NCBI RefSeq assembly: GCF_041956535.1
Contig: NW_027192208.1
Span: 33,014 to 97,013, forward strand
DNA: 64,000 bases
Reading direction: 5' to 3'
Source: Calcarisporiella thermophila CBS 279.70
Lineage: Eukaryota > Calcarisporiellomycota
Shown here: positions 55,990-64,000 of the stretch, piece after piece
Layout of the letters: every line of letters begins with the position of its first letter
How positions within the stretch are numbered: position 1 is the first letter of the stretch
Translations under genes and position numbers: made by a program
The notes under the pieces: model-generated
What the model was told of the DNA's origin: nothing
Database searches by the model: none
The model's input: only the letters and a program-made list of their open reading frames with translations

Positions 55990-57998
55990 TTAGGTTAACG
56001 ATTCGTTTGATGAGAGCAATATCCGAAGACGCTCCACTCTCCTCTGCAGCTTCTCGTGTAAAGGAAGCCGTTGGGGCACCTGCTCGTAAACCGCCTTCAC
56101 CACTTTCTCGAACCGCTTACGTGCCTCGGTGGTTTCGCCCATCTTGTGGCGCGGGTCGAGGACGAAATCCAACACATCCATGGCCGCTAGAAGAGAAGCC
56201 CCCGACTTGGTAAGCCCGCAGCGCGAGCCCCAGCCAAGCCGCGTAGTGATGAGATCGATGATTCGATACGCTGCCGGTATGCACATTGCCCCCGGGATCT
56301 TCTTCCCGTCCTCGAGCGGGTTCTCGGCAAAAAAAAGGCGGATGGCGGGGAGGCAAAACTCGATGCAGCTGCCAAGAACATCCAGCTCCAGAAAGATGGC
56401 CAGCTTGGTACTTTCAGGCGCCTCCTCGTCCTCCTTCAAAGATCCTACTCGTAAAGCCGGTGGCCTTTTGTTGACAAGTTCCCTCAGCTCGCGCTCCGCT
56501 TCACTGGCCAGCTCATACACGTCCACGCCTTTCGCTCGCCTCATGATCAAGCAGCGTAGAATGTTGTACAGCCATCCCCGCTGCACCGCGCACTCCACCC
56601 GCAGCGACTCCAAGGGGGTTTCGTGCGGAAGGGGGCGCGGGCGGCTCTCTTCGCGAAATTCTCCGGGAAGCGTGTCGGGCGATTTCATCAGCATGAAATG
56701 CTCATGCTCCACCAGCAGCACCATCCATGCAGCGCGCCGGAACGCTTCCTCCGAGTGCGTATCGTTCCGAGAATCTGAGCGGGAGTAGGCCAACAAATTG
56801 ATATGCTGCCGGGCCAAAAAGATGTAGAACGGGTATCCTTTCTCCATGCGAGAGCGGGTATAAAGCAAGCAGAGGCCCATGACGGAATTCAGGCTTGGCC
56901 TATCGAATATTTCCTCCTAATAGCATTCGGGGTATTGAGCGAGAGGTGCCAGTCAGCCACAAGGAAAATAGCAAGAGAGGGAGAGGGAGAGAGAGTTACT
57001 TACAAGCAATTGCTTTGCAGACTCATCCGCCTGTCTTGCAATCACCCCTCTATAACAAGGCGCGACTTTCTCGTGCTCGGTGTGTGCATGATACACGGTC
57101 CACGCCAGGGCGGCCGCCTGCACGAATGGGTCCAGTTTTCCCGTCCAAAAGTGGAGCATAAATTCGGTCTCATTGCAGAGGTAGCCGACCATGTAGTGAC
57201 ACTGCAGGAAGGTGGCAAGGAGGTCGGCCGTCTCGTTCGTCAGGTCGTAGGGTGTTTGGGGCTGAGAAGGGGGAGGGCAAGTCTGAAGGAGCTGGCGATA
57301 GAACGCCAAGCGGTGGGTTGCGGTATACCAGTTGTAGATGAGCTGCGGCGAGGAGCGAGGCCGCGAGGCCCCGTTGTTTTCCCGCGGACTTGGGGAGGAT
57401 TCGGGAGACTCGGCGGGGTCCTGCAAGGTAATGGATCTAAGCTGGTCCACCAGCTCACCCACAGACCCAGAGCGCACCCATATGCTCCATCCACTTTCGG
57501 TTCGTTTCACATGCCATCCCTCCGGGACCTTAATCAGTGCTTCTCCACTGCCAAGTGTCGGCATCCGCATCGACCAGAGCGGTACCCGCGCGATCAGCTC
57601 CTGCTCAAGCACACGGAGCCGTCTGCGCACTTGCCCAATGTTGTGCTGAAAGTACCACAGGACGAATTTGGCCTCCTCATTCAGGGTTGGGTAGGTGCAT
57701 GCTGCCGACGTCTTAAGACAATTGCGGCAGGAGGGACGGAGCATGTCACAATGTAGCTGTTTTCGTGGTATATAATGTTAGCATCAGAAGGAGAGAGCCG
57801 CCATCTCCATGGCCTAGCCCATGTCAGGCGGGGGAGAAAGACCAACATGCTTACCTTGGCTTCCCGGCAGCGAATGCATAATCGCATCCGGGAAAACGGC
57901 GAGATGCCTCTGGCGTTTTTGCCACGGCCGGGCTTTGTGGGCACTAGACTCCAGCAAACTTCCATGGGGAGAGGGGGGAGGAATGCAAACTCGAGCAT
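55990..57998 (-). CDS. Zn2Cys6 fungal transcription factor (copy 2)
   Basis: Exons 57998-57855, 57756-57004 and 56916-55990 give 607 aa. The zinc cluster is split by intron 1: CIRCREAK in exon 1 and LHCDMLRPSCRNCLKTSAAC in exon 2, again C-x2-C-x6-C-x6-C-x2-C-x6-C. Intron 1 has a normal GTAAGC donor. Intron 2 (GTAAGT to TATTAG, with a GA-rich interior) joins AKQLL to EEIFDRPSLNSVMGLCLLY. The middle homology region follows (FYIFLARQHINLLA, EEAFRRAAWMVLLVEHEHFML). The start could also be ATG at 57965, 11 codons in; the first ATG is given. Overall length, split zinc cluster and second intron match copy 1 at 48510-50495, so the two are paralogues, 5.5 kb apart with two genes between. Targets are unknown. 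Confidence 0.85.
56962..56996. repeat. GA-rich simple sequence in intron 2 of Zn2Cys6 copy 2
   Basis: A run of AAGGAAAATAGCAAGAGAGG type followed by GAGAGGGAGAGAGAG lies inside the intron just after the GTAAGT donor (pyrimidine-rich on the transcribed strand). Confidence 0.6.
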
Positions 57999-58349
57999 CT
58001 ATTTTAAGGGACATCCCGTCCAAGCCACCTCTTTTAATTAAGCTTATGTGACAAGTTTCCCAGAACATGATTAAAGGAGACACACGACCAGAACAGAGGA
58101 GAAGGAGAGGAGAGCAGGCGATTAAGCTCGGCTCCTCGTGCGCAGAGCTTCCTAGGGAAGGCACACCGATGCACACGCTGCAAAGATCCTTCTCCTGAAC
58201 CTTGCACGAATATGGACTGGCGCGCCAATCCATGAGGAAACCTTCTCGCCCTGCCCCACTTCTCTCCTTTAGGGTTCACAAAATTCGGCCTTTTCTTACG
58301 CAACCCGCAGAACCCAAACGCGCGCGCTCCTGCTGCACCTCCCTTCGGG

Positions 58350-58659
58350 TCAGAACGCCATCATCCCGGCCACCACCACCGCCAGTGCGCCCACGGCCGT
58401 CGAGGCGTACATTTCGCCCGCAGCGTTCATCTTCTCGCTCGCATCACTGGAGCCGTGCGCAGTCTTGGGCTCTCGCGGCCCTGCGCGGGAGTAAGCTCGC
58501 TCTTGTGCTGCCGGCATGGGGGGAGGCATTTGACGTCAGCAAGGCCGCATTGTGCATGATCTTGCGATGCTGATCATATGGGGAGATCTTAGTGCCTGAG
58601 GCGACGCATATGAGCCAACAGGCGAGGGCGAGCACGAAGAGCTGGTATCGCTGTTTCAT
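58350..58659 (-). CDS. Putative small GPI-anchored cell-surface protein
   Basis: Proposed exons 58659-58566 and 58507-58350 give 83 aa. Exon 1 codes a clear signal peptide (MKQRYQLFVLALACWLICVASG). A different frame downstream codes a classical GPI-anchor end: small residues (GSSDASEKMNAAGEM) then a hydrophobic tail STAVGALAVVVAGMMAF followed directly by a stop. The two frames can be joined only by an intron with donor GCAAGA and acceptor CGGCAG, with CTGAC as branch site, a 58-nt GC-AG intron. No GT donor of the right phase exists except a poor GTTGGC. If not spliced the frame runs 72 codons from the ATG without a GPI tail. The family is unknown. The signal peptide and GPI tail are convincing singly; the joined model is tentative. 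Confidence 0.4.
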
Positions 58660-59235
58660 GGCCAAGTCAAACACCACCAGTCTATGAAAGCAAAAGCGAC
58701 GTATCGAGGGCTGTCTGCAGTGGAGAGCGATGTTATGGAAGGGAATTTCGAATGTGACTAGGAATTCATGTCTGGTCCACTGGTGCAACTTATTCTGTTT
58801 GTTTTTGGAATCGAGCCGTTAGTGGCTAAATCGGATCAAATGAAAATCCTCTACCCTACTAAGGATGTCAAATAAAAGCTTATTCATTCTCTCGAGAATC
58901 TTAAAATTGCAGTGCAGAGGGAAAAAAAAAAGAGAGTATTAAGAGACAAAAAGGAAAAGAAAGGAAAGGAAAGCCAAGGGGAAAAGGAATGGAAAAGCGA
59001 ATAAATAGGATCCAAATGATGAAATAAGGTATTCATTTAATAATGAGGTAGGTACTTTAAAAACATTCAAGAGCCATTATAGCGTATGTATATATGTATA
59101 TATAGAGAAAGAGAGGGTTTTCTAGACAACACTATTCACTTAATAAGCATCACTCAAATGCACAAAAAAAAAATAAAATAAAATAGAATAGAAAGATAGG
59201 AAAACATCTAAATGGAGTTGAACAAGAAAAAGAAA
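58660..59235. other. Intergenic region with purine-rich tract
   Basis: After the small gene start, the plus strand at about 58917-59005 is almost only A and G (AAAGGAAAGGAAAG type), then TA-rich. It lies downstream of the Uds1-like gene end. No gene is seen. Confidence 0.5.
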
Positions 59236-62200
59236 TTACTTTTTGTCCGCCCACTGTCTAAACTCCTCCTCGCCTTCGAAATACATCTCCTCCTTATTAT
59301 TCATCGCCAGCGGAGCGGGCCAGAGGTGACTTTTATCGTCCTCCGCTCCCCGCTCCTTTTTGGCTCCACCGGTCTCATGGCTATCCACCACAGGCTTGGG
59401 TTTTTCCTGCCCATGGTTGACGTCGCTCTGCAGCTTGGCGACCACGCCCGCCGCTTTCTCCTCGGGCTGATCCTTAGGCTGTGGGTGACTATCGTCCTCA
59501 TCGTGGTCGTCGGCGAAGTGAACGGTGAGCCGCGACTTGGGCTTGGGCTTCTCCGTCTTCTGCTCTACCTTGTATTCCTCGTGGCCCTCATGCCCCTCCA
59601 TTCCTCCCATGGAATGGTGCATGGGGTCACTCTCCAAGTGGCGCTCCCACGGATCCGGATGCGTGTCGGGACTCATTAGGGCAGAGTCTCCCTCCTCATC
59701 CTCGTCCTCATCCTCATCCGCCTCGCCACCATAGGCATCCGACACGAAGTAGTCCTCCACAAACTGCGACACCGTCGCCTGCTTCTTGATTCGGAGCTGC
59801 ATGGATCGCCTATCCAGCTCCAAGTTCTCCTTCTCCGCCCGAAGGTCCGCAATCATGAGCTCGAGCTCCGCCTTCTCTTCTTCCGTCTGCTCGGCCTCTC
59901 TCCGCGCGGTGTCCCGCTCGCGCTCGATACGAGCAAGGTTCGCCTCGGACTCTTTCACGCGCTGCTCGAGGAAACGCATCTCCCGCTCCAAGCGCTGAAC
60001 GGTGTCCTCAGCGGCCTTTTTGGCGCCCTCTGCCGAATCCAGTTCGTCCTCAAGTTGGCGCACCTTCTTCTCCAGGTCGCCTCGCTCAGTCTCCATCTCC
60101 TGCTTGCGCTGGTCGAGACCTTGCCTGAGGTGCTGAACAGTAGCTTCGTGCTCTTGGAGCAATCGGCGCGCCTCATCCAGCTCCCGCTCCAGAGTAATCC
60201 GCTCCTCCTCACTCTCGTCCCGCTCCCGGTCGGCATTCTCCTTCGCCCACTCTAATTCACGCGCTTTCTTGACGAGCTCCTGCTCGAGCTCTCGCACATG
60301 CAGCTCCATCTCCTGCAGTTTTTCGGAGCGGTCTCGCGAATCTTGCTCCACCGCCTCGCGGGCCCATTGCACCTCCTTGGCCTTTTCCTCCACCTCGCGC
60401 TCCAACTCGCTTACTCGCGCCTCCAGCCCCTTGATCCGCTCCTCCTGCGTCTGGGCCGCCTCTTCGCGCTCCAACTCCATATCCCGGCTCTTTCGCTCCA
60501 ACTTCTCCTCTAGCTCGCTGACCAGGTGCTCCAGCTCCTCCACGCGCTCGAGCGCCAACCGCCGCGCCTCCTCCAGCCGGCTCATCTCTTTCTCATTCTC
60601 CTCCATGATTCTACCCTTCTCGGACATGGCACGCTCCAAATCAGCGATAACGCCCCGAAGCTGCCGGCTTTCCACCGTGAGATCTTCATGACGTTGGCGA
60701 GTAGAGATGTGCTCAGCGAGACGGGCCTCAAACTGCCTCTTGAGCTCTTGGAGCTCGGCAGAATGCTTTTGCTCCAGAGCGGCCAGATCGTCCTGCGCCG
60801 CAAGATCACTGTCGGAAATCGCACGATGGAACGAGTCGATCTCGGTCTCAAGCTCCTCAAAGTTTCGCTTAAGGATATCCCGTAGCCTCTCCGAGGAGGC
60901 TTTAAGGGCGGCAGCGTCGCTCTTCCGGACGAGCCCCGAGCGCTTCTCAAGTCCATCGTCATTCAGTGCGGGGGAGGAAATGGAGACCGGGGAGGTGGTT
61001 ATGGGGGAGTTTGGCTGTGCATTGGCAAGCAGCATCTGGTGGACAGCCTCCAGCCTCTCCACCACGTTTCCGCTACCATTCATGCCACTCTCGGATCCCG
61101 AATAGGACTGGACGCCACTGTCCGGTCGACTGCCCCTCAACTCCTCGCCCAGATTCCCTCCACGCGATCTCGGCTTCTCTAGCGCCACCTCCATCATCGA
61201 TAATTTATCCTGCACCTGGTGCTCGATGCGGCGCTTATCCTCTAATTCCTGGAGCCGGCCGCGGAATTCGAGGGCGGTGGCGTGGAGGAGGCGTTCAAGG
61301 CGGGCAATCTGATCGACGAGAGGCGTCGCCTTGTTCGCCATGTCTTCCGCTTGCTGCTGGGAGTTGGCCAAGTACTCACAGGCTTCCTTGAGCGACGGCA
61401 CGGAATCAAGCACACCCTCTTGGACCGCCTTGACAAGCTTCTCGTCCACCGCGATCGGTTCCTTTCTAACGGGTGCCGCGTCCTTAGTGCGTGCGCTCTC
61501 TTCCGAGGTCTCGCGCGGAGGCGTGCCTTGTCGCTGCTTCTCGAGATGTTCCCGCTCTTGCTCTCGGTGGTGCTCCATCTCCGCATCTCGGAGACGTTCC
61601 AGCAGCTTTTTATTGGCTTCGTCGAGCTTTCGCATCCCGACGTTCATAATGCCTGCGGTGTGCTCCAGATACTTCCGCTGCACCTCGACTAGGCGAGCAT
61701 TGGCATGCCAAAGCTCAGTGGCAATCCCGCGCAAGCGAGTGTTGATTTCGTCGATTTCTTGCTCTGCTTGCGCTGCTGCCTGTTTGTACGACTTTTTCGA
61801 TTGGCCTGCATGCATCTGGAGGATGGACTGGGCGCTGTGGAGGGAGCGGGTCTCGCGGGACTGGGATTCGGTGAGGTCAGCAATACGCTGCTGAAGATGC
61901 CGGATTTCCTATGGTTCAAATAAGCCAGAGATCGGGTTCATCAGCAGAACTTCGGGCGATCTTGTCGCTGAATGATTCATTACCTTTTTATACTCTTCAA
62001 CGTCCGTCATGACGCCGAATTCTCTTGACTCGATCACGGCGCGACTGATCAGTTGATGGACAATGCGGGGGTCCATGGAGGCATTGGCTTGACCGGGCGT
62101 CATTATTCCTCCGATTCTCACCTTTCCGTCAGGGGAAGATTGCTGTGAACCATGCTGCGTTGGATGGGAAGGGGCGGGGTTGTGTGCCTGCGATGCTATA

Positions 62201-63648
62201 TACTTGTGGTCACCCGAGGTGTGTTTGTCGGGCAAGTGCGGCGGAGGGGATGACGGCATAAAAGTATTCGATCGAGAACCCTCGTTGAGGTTAGAGGTGC
62301 GCTCACTTGGGAAGGTATATTGGGTAGGGGGTGGTGAAGTGGGCGGACTCATCATGATTGCGCTGCCCGCCGTATTCCGTGCAGAACCAGGCGCCGACGG
62401 GGGGCTTATCGGTCGATCGCCCGTCATTGCGGAGGTCGGAGCCCTACCTCCGGTTGCCAAATCGCTCGTACGTAGGTTGGTATTCACTCCTTTATTCACT
62501 TCCTCGGTTTGCCAGCCAGACCCTGGCTCTCTCTCGCCCCATCGGGCAGGTTGCGGCTGCTGGAGGGGTTGTGGTAGAGGTTGTTGCGGCGGGCGCTCGT
62601 AGGCCGAAGTTGAGCTCGAAGAGCTTGCCCACGATGCAGAGGAGGGCTGGCCCGATGGCTGTTGTCCCGGTGGGTCACCGCCATCTGAGTCGCGCGGGTT
62701 GTTGTCCCTGCGCGAGTCCTGGAACGCCGATGAGACAACGCTCATGAGCGAGGGCTGATCGGGAAAGTCGGCATAGGCAAGATGCAGCGGGCCATTGCCT
62801 GCAGCGCCAGCAGGTTTGTTGTACTCGCCAGCCAGCTGACGAGCACCCTGCTCCGCTCCCGGTTGAGGCGGTAGCCCATTTAGGGCGTTGGATCTTGGGA
62901 TATCTCCGGTATACAGGGGGTGGCCCGGCGGGGGCGGCGAAATTCCCCTCTGGCCGCCCACGCCGAACACCACGTCTCTATCTCTTCCACGCGCTTCTTC
63001 GTCGCCTACGCTACGATAGGGATTCCGGTAACGCTCGCGTTCCCCGGTGATCTCGCGGCCGAATTCTCCTTGGGTGGGCGATCCCATAGCGCCGCCATCG
63101 TATCTCAGGGTTCCTGAGCGGCCGGGCGGTGATATGGAACGCTGTGCGGCGCTCGAAAAGCCATCTCCGCGGTCGTAGCCAATTCCGGCATTGCCACCCG
63201 AGGGAGGGGAGAGAGATCGCTGGGCGGCAGAGAAATTCCCATTATATTTCTCGTAGCCAGCACCGCCCTTGCCAGGCGGGGAGAAGGAGCGCTGCGCGGC
63301 AGTTCCCCTCTCAGGACTCGCGCCGGTCCTCTCTCTCCAGCCTCCGTGTTCACCGGCCATCATTCCTGCTCCGTTGGTTGGGCTGTGAGGGGGCACCGCA
63401 TCTGAGTTTCCCCGCTCTTGCGAGGCGGCCCGTTTGGTGCCGTCAGAATCGCCGGAGGAACGGTTCTCATTTCGTTTATCCGCGGCACGGCGCAGGGAGT
63501 CGCTCCGCTGGGGAAGCCATGCGAGCTTGTGGGCGGGCTTGCGCTCTTCATTATAATTGTTGTTGTTATTATTGTTGTTGTTGTTGGGGCTGCGGGCCCA
63601 GCGGTCATCACCGCTAGAGGATGGGGAGATTGAATACTGCGATGACAT
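59236..63648 (-). CDS. Uds1-type (up-regulated during septation) coiled-coil protein
   Basis: Exons 63648-61984 and 61908-59236 give 1445 aa. The first half is Pro/Ser/Gly-rich and disordered, with an asparagine run (about residues 23-32) and three tandem units with AAQRSFSPP, AAQRSLSPP and AAQRSISPP. The conserved Uds1 domain crosses the intron: HQLISRAVIESREFGVMTDVEEYKK, then EIRHLQQRIADL and HAGQSKKSYKQAAAQAEQEIDEINTRLRGIATELW. The second half is a very long heptad coiled coil (about 850-1340: LEELEHLVSELEEKLERK-like phrases), ending in an acidic tail with EADEDEDEDEEGD and Asp/His-rich motifs. Family members are fungal coiled-coil proteins named for septation-linked expression; a structural role at septa or the cortex is inferred. 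The start was set at the first ATG (MSSQYS); the frame upstream lacks ATG. Confidence 0.85.
63551..63587. repeat. GTT/ATT trinucleotide repeat (polyasparagine coding on minus strand)
   Basis: A run of GTT/ATT triplets on the plus strand codes about ten asparagines in the N-terminal region of the Uds1-like protein, likely length-variable. Confidence 0.75.
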
Positions 63649-64000
63649 TGTATGCGGTAATCGATAGGGCAATTAGAGGGAATGCATTGAATGGTCTATG
63701 CACGGGGCCGGATGTTTATTATTTTGGTTACTAATGGTCGGGGATGACAGCTAGAAGGGGAGGAGGGGGGGGGGGAGCTGCAAGAAGAGGATCTCAGAGG
63801 GATGAGGCTGTCAATGTAAGGGGGTGTGGGAAAGGGGAGATTGGCACGGGGGGATTGTTTGGGGGGATGCGGATGGGTATGAGCCAAGTGTCTCGACGAG
63901 GCGAGAGAACAGGGAATAGCGTGGAAGGCGAAATAAAAATAACAAATAAAAAACCAACTGCTTCACAACCGACCGACACCACAAAAGCGGAAAAAATCTC
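63649..64000. other. Promoter side of the Uds1-like gene
   Basis: The last 352 bp include a G-rich run at about 63757-63775 and other G-rich stretches (63820-63870). No coding frame is supported before the window ends. Confidence 0.5.

Noticed and set aside
59285-63617. Long plus-strand frames opposite the Uds1-like gene (for example 60269-60691)
   Set aside because: They arise from the Glu/Leu/Arg coiled-coil codons read in antisense (Ser/Leu-rich). No domains are present.

Overview
The window is nuclear DNA of a fungus. The evidence is the set of fungal families present (Ste12 homeodomain, two Zn2Cys6 regulators, a Rim15-type kinase, an Uds1-type septation protein, a DUF3712 protein, Cu-only superoxide dismutase, CsbD-like stress protein) and many short spliceosomal introns, about 43-100 nt, with GTA/GTG donors, CTAAC/CTAAT/CTGAC-like branch sites and TAG/CAG acceptors. 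I cannot fix the phylum from sequence alone. All gene models below were assembled by eye from reading frame, splice motifs and family conservation, and every joined model keeps frame from start to stop.

Layout. Bases 1-10,500 are AT-rich and gene-poor. They carry short secreted or accessory genes: a cupredoxin, a DUF3712 protein, a copper-only SOD, a cysteine-rich peptide and a PAT-type N-acetyltransferase. Bases 10,700-19,400 hold minus-strand housekeeping genes: a mitochondrial PPR protein, ALG7, UTP15, a CsbD-like protein and a CCDC9-like coiled coil. Bases 20,400-36,500 carry a secreted class 3 lipase, a Hrp1/Musashi-type RNA-binding protein, a 15-exon insulinase (STE23/IDE), a tyrosine-kinase-like kinase, a DUF4743/Nudix protein, a DNAJC9-type J protein and RLP24. 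Bases 37,100-48,000 carry the Rim15-like kinase, ribosomal protein uL13, SF3b p14 and a TBC Rab-GAP. Bases 48,500-64,000 are clearly more GC-rich. They hold two paralogous Zn2Cys6 transcription factors (606 and 607 aa), a short Ste12-like factor, a PX/DUF3818 protein, a putative small GPI protein and a 1445-aa Uds1-domain protein.

Most genes are unlinked in function. Loose themes are gene expression machinery (UTP15, RLP24, uL13, SF3b p14, Hrp1-like), nutrient, mating and septation control (Rim15, Ste12, Zn2Cys6 pair, Uds1-like) and copper-dependent secreted proteins at the left end. No CRISPR, IS element, intact transposon, rRNA or convincing tRNA was seen.

The most interesting points are: a probable GC-AG intron inside the zinc cluster of one Zn2Cys6 factor, at the position of a GT-AG intron in its paralogue; a stop codon created inside a splice donor in the cysteine-rich peptide gene; several enzymes with altered hallmark residues (kinase, lipase, Nudix); a duplicated C-terminal module in the DNAJC9 homologue; and a Ste12 without zinc fingers.
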